64,000 nucleotides of DNA, taken from NCBI GenBank assembly GCA_025917655.1, contig CP084616.1, forward strand, positions 186,001 to 250,000, written 5' to 3'. Under the pieces are notes generated by a model. It was not told the origin of the DNA. It saw nothing but the letters and a program-made list of their open reading frames with translations, and did no database searches. The first letter of the stretch is position 1. Every line of letters starts with the position of its first letter. Source of the stretch: Chlorella sorokiniana (taxonomy: Eukaryota > Chlorophyta > Trebouxiophyceae > Chlorellales > Chlorellaceae). Positions 35,769 through 46,854 of the stretch are shown here, one piece after another. The translations under genes were made by a program, and so were the position numbers.

Positions 35769-37662
35769 TCACAGCACCAGTGCGTAAGCCTGTGCGCTAC
35801 TGCTGCGCGGCATCCCCGCCGCCCCCTGACCCTCCCGCGCCTCTGGCTGCCGCCGCTTCTCATCCGCCGCCGCCTGTATGCTGCGTAGGAAGTCCGCCAC
35901 GCCAAACCCGCCCGGCGGCAGCCCAAACTGCGAGGTGTCCAGCTGCCCTGTCATCAGCGCATGGCTGCAACGGCGGTCGGGGAGGCCAGCAACGTCCGGT
36001 CGCAAGCACTGGACAGTCCGTCCCGCCCGAAGGAGAGTGGCGGCGCAAGCATGCACAGTGCGGGGGCCGCACACCAGCCAGATCCTATGCAGCACCCAGC
36101 GCCATGCCCGCTGCTCCGCTGTCTGCACTGCCAACCATTGCCAAGCCCAGCCACCCAGCAGCTGCTGAGGGCAGCAGAGCGAGTGCGCCCCACCTGAAGA
36201 GGTCCAGCTGGTGGCGGAACTGCGGCGTGCTCACCAGCTCGCGGATGGCAGCGGCGCTCCTGCGGAGGTGGGGTGGGGTGGGTGGTTTGGGGGTGGGGGT
36301 GGGGGTGCGGGGCATGGCGTGCAGCGGGGGTGGCGAAACGCGCTCTGCGCGCTGGGTTGCTGGCAGGGCGCCGTTGCCCTGCTGTGTGGCCTGTCCTTCA
36401 GCCCCTCCGCAACTCAAAGGCACGATGCACGCCATCCCTCAAACCCCAACCCCTGACAGCACACATGCACATACACACAACAGCCAGCCAGCCACCCGCA
36501 AAGTTGCAAGGCTTGGCAACCGCCAGCCAACTGGCATCCCCCCCCACCCGCGACCCAGCAGAGACACACCCCACACCTCTGCTCCTCAGGCAAGTATAGC
36601 GCGAGCCGCTCCGCCATGCCTGGCTGCTGCAGCAGGGGCGCCACCAGCTCCGGCCGCAGCACGTCCCCAGGGAGGGCCCTGCATCCAGCGCCCGCCGCTG
36701 CGCGCCGCCGCCGCCGCCGCCGCGCCTCCGCTGCTGCCGCCAGACAGGATGCTGCCCAGCACGGCGGCCAGGTCGGCGCCGCTGATGGCCGCCAGGCTGG
36801 AGGAGGAGGCTGCCGGGGCGGCGGGCGGGGCTGGAGCAGGGGGAGGGCGTCCGCCTCCATGGCTGCCGCCTCGTCACCGCTGTCCCCAGCGTCGGCCTGG
36901 TTCAGGGCGAGGTTGATGGTGGCCACGTAATCGTCGTCCCCGGCTGCATCCGCCTCCTGCGCAGCCCAGCGGCGGCGGCGCGGCCGGAGCAAGCGCAGCA
37001 GTGAGCACCCGGGCGAGTGCGGGCCTTGCAAGCTGCGACAACGGGCCAGCTGAGCAGCAGCAGGAGCAGCAGCAGCAGGAGATGAGCGGCGCAACGGCTG
37101 GCACACACGCCGCCTTGCCTGCGCCCAGAAAAACAGGTTCCGGTGGGCCTCCGCACGGAAGCGAAGCTCAAACACCCGGGACCCGGGCGCGCAATCTGCA
37201 CGGCGACTCGTCAAAGGGGTGAGCTCTAGGCTTTGAACAGGCAAGAACGCTTTACAGGGCTGATGTTTCCGATGCCAAGGGGAGCAGGGCGGAACGAGGC
37301 CCCAACCCATAGAACACTCGGAACGAGGCCCGGCACGCGGGTGGGTGCACCGCCCCACCTTGCTGAAAGTGGACTCCCGGGGATGATCACAATGTCCTTC
37401 TCCGGCTCCCCCGCTGGATTACCAGCAGCATCACGCACAAACCAGCAGAAGTGTGCCAGGCCGGCTTCGTCCTGCGCGGGCGAGCGGCGCGTGCGGGTGG
37501 CGTTGGGAAACGGTGCCGCCCGCGGCAGTTGGGCTCCCTGGCGGCCGGTGGGATGGCGGAGGCGCACCTGGCACACCCTTATTAGCCCTTACGCGTGTCT
37601 GGCACCAGGCGCCCGCCTGTCAGGGCCATCAAGCCGGCCTTGAACTCCACCACGGTTTCCAT
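35769..37662 (-). CDS. Proteasomal ubiquitin receptor RPN13/ADRM1
   Basis: 19S proteasome ubiquitin receptor that also binds the deubiquitinase UCH37. The N-terminal PRU domain starts at ATG 37662 with VVEFKAGLMAL, GGRLVPDTRKG and GLAHFCWFVRDAAGN, then the DIVIIPG and VFELRF strands. An acidic linker (DYVATINLALNQADAG) follows. The C-terminal DEUBAD domain has LRPELVAPLLQQPGMAERLA, LYLPEE, ELVSTPQFRHQLDLF and SQFGLPPGGFGVADFL. Between PRU strands there is an insertion of about 30 residues (PTGRQGAQLPRAAPFPNATR) absent from human. An apparent double stop after RKG is best explained by one lost C near 37590, restoring KGLIRVCQ. The stop is at 35769. Confidence 0.88.
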
Positions 37663-38616
37663 CGCTGTCCCTCGGTTGGTTGTCGGGCAAAGCGAGGTGT
37701 TGCAACACAGACGCAAGCCGGGGAGTTGGTTGCGCCGCACATGCGGACTCAGTGTAGGTGTGCAGCGGCCCGCTGCGTCCCGCTATGCTGGGGCTCCAGC
37801 AGTGCACCCAGCTTTTACCCACCAGCCGCATGAACCTCTGTCAGGTGGATTGCCGTCATGCAGCTGCTTCCATATCATAAAATACATCGTGATGTCAACC
37901 ATGCTGATGGCCCGCCATGGCGGTTTGCATCATCCAATATAGGAACGGCGACGTCGGTCGGCTGCGTGCTCAGCAGACCCCTCTTTGCTTAGTCCTGCAA
38001 GGCATCTCAAGCCATGCGTTTGCTCAAAAACTGATCACAATATCATATGTTAGTTGTAGTGTCTACGCGTAGATGCCATGTAAGCTGTAGGCCAGATGCG
38101 AGCAGAAGAGTGCCACTAGGCTGGCGGGCTGCCGCCGCCGCTGTTGGTCAGCACCGCGCCTAGATGCTGCAAACTGACATGCCTGACGCTTGCTGATGAA
38201 TGATTATCGGCCGGCATGGGGAAGGTCACAGGGTGTGGCGGGCTGGCGTCGACCCTGACTTGCATTTCAGCATTGCAACGGGTGGTCTTCCATCATCCTT
38301 CTGCTACAGGGCTTGCCAATTCGCTTCCTACCCTAAGACTGAGCCTTTTGAGCACCTCGCTACGCCTTCTGGACCCTTGCTGCGTAAGCAGTCGTCGGGT
38401 GCTTGAGGAGAAGCCCACAGCCCCGCTACTTGGCATGCACCACCAGCAAATTACAAAAGTTCGCAGGTAGGTCGGCAGTGACGCGCACCCGCAAGCTCCT
38501 TTCGATCTCTGCTCCTCCCCCGGCCCGACCTTGCCACCACGCCCTTGCTAGGTCGCTCGCTCCTCAGAGATGTGCCCATGAATGTCCAGTCGCAGTTAAA
38601 CCAAGGTGCCCGCGCA
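37663..38616. other. Divergent intergenic region
   Basis: Promoter region for RPN13 (-) and the Ala/Gln-rich gene (+). It has AT-rich stretches near 38030-38060 and a perfect 12-base palindrome at 38062-38073 (TCTACGCGTAGA). No gene accepted. Confidence 0.45.
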
Positions 38617-41600
38617 ATGGCGGCAGCGGAGGCCGAGGGGGCTGTGTCGGGGCGACCGCTGTGCAGCCGGCTTCCTCTCCCTCAGCGTCGCTGGAGCGGG
38701 GCCGCACCCGGCTGGGAACTGCGGCACACCGCAAGGGCCAGCCCGTACAAGGCGACAGGAAGGAAACCGTTGATGGAGACAAAGCCGGTGAGACGCGCTG
38801 CTTTGTGGCCGCGCTGGCCTGCTGTGCGCTCGCGCCTGTGCGCCGGCCCCTGCCAGCTCATTGACCGGTGCCCTGCCCCCGTCTGCAGGTCGCTCCGCGG
38901 GCGACAGGTGTCCCTCCTGCGGCGCCAAGGCGCTCACCGGCCAAGAGCTTGTCATCGCCCGCAAGCCGGGCGACGCAGCCAGCGCGACGCAAACGGTGCG
39001 CTGATGCCCCGGCTGCGCAGGGCTGGGGCCCCGCGCGGCTGCTGCTTCCCAGTGGCCCTGCACCGCCACTGCTTCTTCGCTGAACACGCACGTGGAGGTC
39101 TCGCCCTTTGCCGTGGCTGCCGCACCGGCTTGCCCCCACCGGCAACCCGCGGCTGCCTGCCCAACCTGCTCGTGATAGCGTTGCTGTGTCCTGCCGCGTG
39201 CCCCAGATCCCCGCAACAGGCCCGAGAACCTGGTGACCCTGGAGTTCCTGAGGCAGCACATCGTGGTTGCCAACATGAGCTTGCGGGTGGGCGGGGGCGG
39301 CAAAGGGAGACGGAGGAGAGGGGCCCAGCCCGCTGCAGCCGCGGCGCCCTCACCGCCGCCTCTTCGCAGCGACCTCAGCGGCCGGAGCGCGGATCAGCAG
39401 CCAGCCGTGGCTGTCTAGCGGCTGTGTCGCCCTTGCCCTGCGCTTCTGTAGCCCACTTTCTTTCTTCCTGGGCCCCTTACTGCAGGACATTGGGATGTAC
39501 CACGGGTACACGATCTCCACCCTCTCCCGCCGCGCCAAGTGAGCGTCGCTGCGCTCTTTTTGCGCGAGCGGCCGCCTTGAGCGGTCGCAACGCGCAGCTG
39601 CCTGCGCCTGCCTCCTCAGAACCCCCTCAACCTGTGGTGGTGCATGGTGGGCCGCTGAATGCGGGCTCTTCGCGGTCCCCTGCGTGCAGGCAGTACGGCG
39701 TGGTTCTGAGCCACCGCGGGCGGCAGGCGCTCGAGGCCGGCGCCGCCGCGGCTGCGGAGAGCCAGGGGGCCGCGGCCGATTCAGATGCTGAGGGCACAGA
39801 AGCCGCTGCCGAGGGCGGCCCAGGAAGCAAGGGTGCCGGTGGCGCAGGCAGGGCTGGCGGAGAGGCTGGGGGCCCAGCCGCCGAGGGCAGAGCAGCAGAC
39901 GAGGCGGGCCCAGCGGCCAGCCCAACGGCACCGGCGGCTTCCGGCAAGTTAATGGCAGCCAAGGGCGAGCAGCGCGGCAGGGTGGCAGTGCCAGCAGCGA
40001 AGACGGCGATGCCAGCCAAGCCTGCGGCAGCCAAGCGCAAGGCTGAGCCCTCTGGCACGTCTGGCAAACCCGCGCGGAAGCCGCGGCGCAGCGGTGTGGG
40101 CGGCACAGCAGGCGCCGCTCCTGCTGATGAGGGCGGCGTCAGCTACAAAGGAAAGCAGGTCCAAGTGCCCCCAAGGTGGAGGCAGGGGATTGGGTAGCGG
40201 CGGCGCTCCCCCTGGGCATCTCCTTGATGCGCTCCCTCACTTCAGTGCCGCCCTCGGCGGCGCTGCAGCCCCAGCCATCCATGTTCGAGGCCTGGGCAGC
40301 GCAGCACCAGCAGTCAGAGACGGTGGCCACGCAGCAGCAGCAGCAGCAGCAGGCGGAGCCGCAGCAGCAGCAGCAGCAGCAGCAGGAGCCGCAGGGCGAG
40401 CAGGGGCAGGGCGCCAAGCCGCGGGACCCTAAAAGCGGCAGGCGGCGGCCGCCCGCGGCGGCTTCCGCGCCCTCGCGCTGGGCGTCCCCCCGCCCCGCGG
40501 CCGCCGTCGAGCGCAAGGCGCTGCCGCCCGCACGCGGCGCCGCACCGCGCGCTACGACGACCTGGCGAGCGAGGGGGCGGCCTCCCGGGCGCCGAGTCTG
40601 ACGTGGACAGCGACGGCGTGGACGCCCTCAACTTCCTGGTCGCAGAAGCTCTGAGGGCCAGCCAGCAGGAGGAGGTCGCGGAGGGGGAGGAGGAGCAGCC
40701 GGGCCCCAAGCAGGCTGGCGGCTGGGCGTCGTCGCAGCAGGAGGCGCAGCAGGCGGCTGGGGCAGAGTGTGGCGGCGGCGGCGCCACGCCGGAGCGCCCG
40801 ATGCCGCCGTTGTTGGCAGCGAGGAGCAGCAGCCGCCGTCGCAGCCCGCCAGTCAAGAGCAGCCGCCGGCTCACGCGGGGCGTGTGTACCGGCCGCCAGT
40901 GATGCGCCGCCTGCCTGGCCCCCTGGCAGAGCCGGCCCAGCCCAGCGCTGGCCCGCTGGCCCGCCGCGATGCACCGCCAGCTGGGGTCCTGGAGGCAGCA
41001 GCTGCGCATGGCAAGGAGCCGCAGGGGGCGTCGGGTGCTGCAGCACCCGCGGGCGCCGAGGGGCCTGCACTGCCGGCCGCAAAGGATGCACGGCAGCGGC
41101 GGCAGCGGCACACGGCACCGGCGGCTGATGAGGCTCCCCGTGAGCAGGCGCCAGCCGGCCCAGCTCTTGCTGCGCAGGCGGCCAGCGCTGAGCCACCAGC
41201 CGCTGCCACCAGGCCGCAGTCTCGACGGAAGCAGAAGCCGGGGGCGTGCCGCCAGCGGGGCGGGCGGCTGGAAAGAACCGCTGGCAGGGGCAGCCGCAGC
41301 AGCGCCGGCCGGCAGCAAGCCGGCTCCACCGCTGGCGGCTGGCAGGAAGCCGGGCGCGGCGCGGCAAGGCCTCGGGGTCGGGTGCCGCGGCAGCAGCAGC
41401 ACGCAGCAGTGCGCCCTTGCTGGGGGCAGTGCCTGCCGACCTCGCGGAGCAGCGCCTGCGGTCGGCGGAAGGTGCTGGCGGAGCGGCGGCACATGGCGAC
41501 AGCGCAGCGGCGGCGCCTGCTGCGTCACCGGCCGCCGGCGGCAGCCAGCCACAGCAGCAGGCGTCAGCCAAGCCGGAACAGTGGCCTGAGAGCGGCCGCG

Positions 41601-42798
41601 GCCCACAGGGGGCCGCCGTGCAAGCCAGAGCTGCCCAGGCAGCCGCCCAAGCCCTGCAGGCAGCGCCGCCCCAGCATGGGGCGCCAGCCACTGCGGCGCG
41701 GCAGCAGCTTCATGAGCAGCAGGTGGAAGGGACGGCAGAGGAGCCTGGCCGGCCGCAGCGCGAGGCCGCCGCGGTCGAGGCGCCGTTGCGTCGCCAGCAG
41801 GGGCAGGCGCCCGGGTCCAGCAGCCAGGTGCTGCGTTGAAGCAGGATCCTGGTGCCGACTCGCATCGTGCCGCCACCGCCGCCACGGCGGCAACCGCAAG
41901 GGGCTGCCCGGAAAGCGCGGCACCTCGGCCCGGATGCAGCAGGCTGACACCCTGCAGGCTGACGGCCGCAGCGCGGGGCAGCAGCCGCCAATCAAGCAGG
42001 AAGCTGCTGCTTGCCGCGACGACGGTTGGGCTGGTGAGGTTGGTGCGGCCTCCGTCGCCCCTGCAGCAGCAGCCACGGAACCAGCAGCGCCAGCGGACGC
42101 TGCGGCATTGCCAGCAGTGTGGGGCACCGCATCCGCGCCTGCTGCAGCCGGGCGGCAGTAGGGGCGGCGGCAGCGCCTGCTTTGCTGGCAGCCCGGCGAG
42201 ACGTGTCGCCCACCTCAACGGCCTCACCAACCGCGCAGCCTGCCGCCTCCGCTGCCACCTCTGCGCCAGCGGCGCCGGCCCCGGGCCCCGCTGCCTCCGC
42301 AGCCCCGCCTGCGGCCCCCTCGGCGGCGCCCGACCTGGCCACGGCGGCGGTGACGGCGGCTGCCACGGCGCACGTGCTGCGCAAGGCCATGGCGGCGTTC
42401 CAGAAGGCCGACATGTGTGACGCGCAGGCCATGCTGCGACCCCTCAGCTGGCTGTCGGTGGCGGGCAAGGGCGGCGGGCTGCTGGCGGTGAGCGGGGGAG
42501 GGGGGCAGGTGGATGCGGACCGAGGGGCTGGCTTGTTTGGCTGCATGCCTGTAGCAGCCGGTGTGCTGCAGCAGCAGGTTTGGTGCCTTCAGCAGCCGGC
42601 CAGGGCATGAAGAGGGCTGGTGCCCTAAAATTCTTTGTGCCCGTCCCTCCTCTCCACCCTCCCCCGCAGGATTACGTGCGCCGCTGGCACAGCCTGCCCA
42701 GCGAGCTGCAGCACGACCTGTTCAGCACCTCGCTGCTGGTGGCGCAGCAGGGGGGCCTGGACCGCCTGGAGGATGTGTTGCGGCTGGAGCTGGGGTGA
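38617..42798 (+). CDS. Ala/Gln-rich protein with CPSC motif and possible helix-turn-helix
   Basis: Unknown family. Start taken at ATG 38617 (MAAAEAEGAVSG). Exon 2 (from about 38890) gives GDRCPSCGAKALTGQELVIA, a possible half zinc ribbon. Exons ~39213-39293 and 39486-39539 join as MSLRDIGMYHGYTISTLSRR then KQYGVVLSHRG, which looks like a Psq/resolvase-type helix-turn-helix. A very long Ala/Pro/Gln/Arg low-complexity region follows, including poly-Gln (40331-40386) and an acidic ESDVDSDGVDALNFLVAEAL segment. The C-terminal exons (donor near 42489, acceptor before 42671) give HVLRKAMAAFQKADM, YVRRWHSLPSELQHDLF and LDRLEDVLRLELG, a compact helical end. It is possibly a nuclear DNA-binding protein (inference). 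Several one-base shifts are needed, for example near 38652 and 40180, and the middle region is the least certain. Confidence 0.5.
40331..40386 (+). repeat. CAG repeat encoding poly-Gln
   Basis: Two (CAG)n tracts, split by AGGCGGAGCCG, encode Gln runs in the low-complexity middle of the Ala/Gln-rich gene. Frame and composition suit a disordered activation-type region. Confidence 0.8.
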
Positions 42799-43827
42799 GG
42801 GGGTCCTGAGAAAGCGCCTGAACGCTGGGCTGGACACAGCTGGATCGGCGTGGCCAGCTGAGCGGCGGGGAGCCACAGAAGTGGAGCTCATCCGGGCTGC
42901 AGCTGCCCAGATCGGGGCACGACTTGGCTGAGCACGGCCGCAGCCGGCACTTGCAGCCGCCGCCAGCACCGCAGCGGCTTGGCACAGCTTCATGCTTGGG
43001 TGCATGGTGCGCAGGAGGCAGCGGCAGCCCGGGAGGCGGTGCGGCAGTGCGCACTGACGGAGGGCAGCGAGGACGAGCGCCCTGTTTGTCGCGCTGCTCG
43101 CTTCGTGCACTGTTAACATGAGGTGCCGTTCACTTTGATTTGAATTTCCCATAGTGCAAGCAAGACACGTGCACCCAGTAACTGCAACGTGCTGAGAGAC
43201 AAGGGTTTCGCCAGCGACGACGACCCGGGAAGCTGCCGCTCATGTGTCCCTTTGTGGCGTGCAGATTTGACTGGGGTGGTGGGTGCTGCAGATTGCGTGT
43301 GCGCTGCACAGCCGAGCTGCTCTGGGCTGTCTCAGGCTGCTGACCTGGGCAGCCTTCGTTTGTGGAGCTGCACTGGGCTGCCTGCCTGTCAGAACCCTGG
43401 CTCTCATCAGTCGAGCCCTGCCCTGCAGACCTCCTGCCCGCTGGTCACAGGGTGCGGGCCCTGTGTGTCGCTGGGCAAGCCAGCTAGACGGTGCTGGCAG
43501 GTAAAGGCTGCCGACAGGGCGCTGACCAGAGCTGTGACTGAACCCAGACGTTCCCTGCTGAAGCACCATTCAGCGGCAGAAATACAGTTGGGACAGGCTT
43601 AACAAGCGTGCGCGAAGGAAAAAAGCACATCGTTGAGTTAAGAGGATGAAATGGAAGGTCATGTGGTTGATGAGTGGCAGTGAAGCGTTGGAAAACAAAA
43701 TACAAGGGTGGATGACAAGCACAGGCAATATCAACAAGCTAGCAGATGCAGCAATCAGGGCTCGCACATGAACAGGTACAGGAGGAAGGGGGGGGGGGGG
43801 GGCCTGGGGGCTGGGGACCAAGCACAT
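42799..43827. other. Convergent intergenic region with a duplicated segment
   Basis: It holds the 3' flank of the Ala/Gln-rich gene, whose first ~230 bases were copied to 46345-46530, a degenerate copy of a sorbosone-dehydrogenase segment (about 43275-43460), and a run of 15 G at 43788-43802. No independent gene seen. Confidence 0.5.
43275..43460 (+). repeat. Degenerate copy of the 48838-49034 intron/exon segment
   Basis: Shares GCTGCTCTGGGCTGTCT and following words with 48850-48870, and is closer still to 45950-46115 (TGCCTGCCTGTCAGA, CTCCTGCCCGCTGGT). It is non-coding here. Confidence 0.65.
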
Positions 43828-45229
43828 TCAGCCAACAGGACCAACCAGCGTGTACACCGCGAGCGCGCTACCCACTGTCGCTGTGAGTAACGCCGCAACA
43901 GCCAGTGCTTCAGACCTCCAGTCACGCAGCTTGCGGACATCCACCTGAAGCTTGCCAAGCATCTCGCTTTGGGCCTGCATCAGGGTCAGGGTGGGGCAGC
44001 AGGGTGGGCAGGCATGGCAAGATCAATCACATGCTGAGTGCATCTGTGGCAGAGGTGCAGATGGTGCTTGCAAAGACATTGCAATTCCTTGCGCGCACAT
44101 GTCTTAAACTACCACACAACCGCCATTGTGACCAAACCCAACCACCAGCACACGCACCCGCTGGTACGGAGTGTTTCCGGCTGCCAGCCTGTCCAGCCTT
44201 CGTTCAACAGCAACCTGGCTCTGTTTAAAGGCAGTGAACCTCGCTTTCAGCATCTTGTTTTGGGCCTGGATCAGGGCGGGGCAGCATGGCAGGCAGGCAA
44301 GGTGATATCGAGCAAGTCGCCGCAAATCCTTGCATGCAAGTTTGCAGCAACCACAAACCAGCAAATGTGACCATACCCAAACACAAGAGCACAAACCTGC
44401 TGGTAATGAGTGTTCCCGGCCGCCAGATCACGCAGCGTGGCCTGCAATCGAGCAGGGAGCAGGCCGACAGCATGTTGTGGCAGGAAATATTCTATCGAAA
44501 GGTTATGCTGAAGGATAAAACATGCAGACATGGAAGAGGACCCGGTTTGGGTTGGCATCACTCCGCCAAAAGTACAGGACAGGGTAAAGTTAAAGGACAG
44601 CCTACCATGATCTCGGCATGCACGCGGTCCGCGTTGTTATGCCGCTCCCCCAAGTGCGCAATGGGAGCGGCGTGCTTGACGCATTCCTCCAAACGCGCTA
44701 TGCTGACTGCAACGCATGGAAGGAAAAGGCAGTGCATGACAAAGCACAAGAGACGAAAACAAAAGATGAACAAAAGGAGACAACTGCCAATGGTTCAATC
44801 GTTGGCAAGGTGAGAACCTCACCGGGGTAGCACCACAAGACAAAAGCTAGATAGCCAGCGACAGTAGGAGGCGCGCACCTTCCATCTCCTGGTCCTCGGT
44901 CGAGTGACCCTCCTGACCGCCGATCGCCTGAACAGCAGCGGGCACACTGTAGGTGTCACCTTGCGGGGGCGGCGGATGGCAAGCATGCATGCCAGCGCGG
45001 GGACACGAATGCATGGGTCTTCCAGACAGCTGTGGTCAAATCTCACACCTTGGGGGCCGCTGTCGAAGTCGACAGTGCAGAGCCCAGCAGGAGAGAAGCC
45101 CACGGGCTGCCGACTTGCGACAGTGAGCAACACTGTCGGTGAGCCCAGCTTGCGCGGCGACAGGCCACCGCAACACTGATCCACGAACCCAGTGACGACA
45201 TAGTACTGTTCAAGAAGGAACAGAAGCTG
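43828..45229 (-). CDS. Tail-anchored coiled-coil protein of unknown function, 5' end unresolved
   Basis: Chained exons on the minus strand: 45229 to ~45052 (VVTGFVDQCCGG, GSPTVLLTVASRQPVGFSPA), ~44940-44880 (AIGGQEGHSTEDQEMEG, acidic), ~44700-44608 (CVKHAAPIAHLGERHNNADR), ~44445-44401 (ATLRDLAAGNTHYQQ), 44270-44165 (AQNKMLKARFTAFKQSQ, RRLDRLAAGNTPYQR) and ~43978-43828. The last exon gives LGKLQVDVRKLRDWRSEA, a hydrophobic helix (LAVAALLTATVGSALAVYTL) and VGPVG-stop. A single C-terminal helix after an amphipathic segment suggests a tail-anchored protein, SNARE-like in layout, but no SNARE layer residues are evident. Acceptors end in AG with consistent phase. Two or three exons are copies of one another. 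Function and start are unknown. Confidence 0.5.
44141..44445 (-). repeat. Duplicated exon-plus-intron units
   Basis: The exon ending LAAGNTHYQQ and its downstream intron match the exon ending LAAGNTPYQR and its intron. Shared intron words include GGTCACA, a GCGCAAGGA/GCATGCAAGGA-type block, and the end TGCCCC(A/G)CCCTGA...CAG before AQN/AQS. This indicates unequal-crossover duplication of a unit of roughly 200-250 bases, also visible in the final exon. Confidence 0.6.
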
Positions 45230-45944
45230 CAGTGCAGAAAAAAACAAGCCTGGCCGCAAGCTCCCTTGGCTCAGACGCTGCTGTCCGCCTTCAGACCCAT
45301 TTCGAAGCAAACTACACCTGCACACCAATCACAGGAAAGCCCAAATCGACGGCAGGGCCACCAGAGAAGACAGAGGTCGGCGGGCAAACTGGCTGTGGTG
45401 CCACCCGCAGCCAGGCCACCCCATCGCACATGCAGCCAACAAGTGCCCACCATAAGCCAGCATGCAAACGCCAGAAGGCCCACACGCGCCCACTGCCAGC
45501 GGCGCTGGGCACACCTGAGGCTTTGTCCGCCGAGGAGTGACTTGATGAAAGGGTGGGTGGGGTCGGGAAGCGGCTTGGCGGGCGAATTCGGCCCATAGGG
45601 ACATCACTTGCAGTACAGCACACCCGCACAGAAGGACGCCCCGCGTTCCGTGCAGCAAGAGCAGAACTGCAGCCCATGGAACCCCCTAAGAGCCGCCAAT
45701 AATATCTGGCATGATGCATTCCACTTTTCACCCCTTGAGGCGGCTTGCCAACCCACACAGCCTGGCGCATCGCCGCCACCTCTGCCGGCGCCGGCTCTGG
45801 GCAACGCAGCCTCTGGACGGGGGCCCAATCGGCCCACAGAGATGCGCTGCAAGAGCGCCGAACTAGCGCTGCTGACGCCCCGCCCTTCAAAGGCATGAGA
45901 CGGCGGTTGGCACGGCTGGGCATATAAGTGGAATGCAATAGGCT

Positions 45945-46150
45945 CTTGTGCTGCCTGAGCCGGGCTGCTCTGGGCTGTCCCAGGCTGCCGAACTGCCCAG
46001 GGCTGTTGTCATCTGCGGAGCTGCACTGGGCCGCCTGCCTGTCAGACCCCTGGTTCTCATCTGTCGATCGCCCTGACCTGCAGAACTCCTGCCCGCTGGT
46101 TGTTGGGTGCCAACTTCCCGCAGAGCTGCGACAAGCCTTAAGGCGACCAG
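45945..46150 (+). pseudogene. Degenerate copy of a sorbosone-dehydrogenase intron/exon segment
   Basis: It matches 48838-49034: CTGCTCTGGGCTGTC, then GGGTGCCAACTTCCCGCAGA against GGCGCCAACTTCCCGCGGA, and GACAAG. The copied exon (coding WTAGANFPRSYDK in the live gene) is altered and followed by an early TAA, so it is a dead fragment of the host gene. Confidence 0.7.
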
Positions 46151-46194
46151 TGGACGGCACGCTCCAGCCCCCACTATCATCTCCTAGTCTCGAC

Positions 46195-46530
46195 CGCGTG
46201 CGCGCCGGCACAGCCTGCCCAGCGATCTGCAGCACCACCCGCTGCGTGCGCTGCTGCTGGTGGCGCAGCCGGGGAACCTGGACCCCATGGAAGAGAGCTG
46301 CGCCTGGAGCTGGGGTGAGGAGGAGTGGCAGAATGCGCCTGAAGTCTGGGCTCCACTGGCAAGGGCACGGTCCCAGCCATGCGGAGCCTGCAAAGTGGAG
46401 CTGAGCCCGTCTTCAGCATTGACCGTGGCACAACCGCAGCCGGCACTTGCACGCGTTAACAGCACAGAAAACGGCATGGCAAACTTGCCTTTAGAGATCT
46501 GGGTGCATGGTAAGGAGGGAGGGCGCAGTG
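46195..46530 (+). pseudogene. Degenerate copy of the 3' exon and flank of the Ala/Gln-rich gene
   Basis: It matches 42675-43030 in order: CACAGCCTGCCCAGCGA, CTGCTGGTGGCGCAGC, CTGGAGCTGGGGTGAG, AAGTGGAGCT, CCGCAGCCGGCACTTGCA and GGGTGCATGGT. Because 3' flank as well as exon was copied, this was a DNA-level duplication and not a retrocopy. Confidence 0.75.
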
Positions 46531-46854
46531 GCCGCTGCCGGCGGAGGGGCGGGAAGCCCCGCCTTGCTTGGTGCTGCGCGCAGGGTTTTGTTGCATATTG
46601 TCCGCCACCCTTTATTGAATCATTTCAAGGAGAGATCAACACACTTGCAGCAGCACGTACCCCGACGCAGGCCGTCGGCACTGCCAGCAAAGGCTTCCGC
46701 CGAAAGCGGCCGCGGTTAGCGCCACCTGGCACCGCCCTGCAGGGCCCTGCCTTTCGCGGCAATCATGCCGCAACCCCCTCCGAAACCCATGCCCTAATTT
46801 CAGCGCTCGCTGCCTTCCAGCCCCGCGAACCGGACAGTTGCGCCCCGGACCACC

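Larger units (their letters stand above)
45230..46854. other. Intergenic region with rearranged gene fragments
   Basis: It separates the tail-anchored gene from the dehydrogenase. It contains the two degenerate segment copies listed separately and a TATAAG at 45922. A 308-codon minus-strand open frame runs through both copies and is not believed to be a gene. Confidence 0.5.

Noticed and set aside
37570-37594. A 25-base intron in RPN13 (gtaaggg...gtgtgccag) that would remove two stops
   Set aside because: It is far too short for a spliceosomal intron and would delete the conserved KGL segment. One lost C restores KGLIRVCQ instead.
40314-42230. 638-codon open frame on the minus strand
   Set aside because: It is antisense to the GC-rich Ala/Gln-rich gene. 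The translation is Arg/Ala/Pro/Leu noise with no domain, as expected for a shadow frame in such DNA.
45312-46238. 308-codon minus-strand open frame
   Set aside because: It passes through both degenerate duplicated segments and shows no domain or splice structure.
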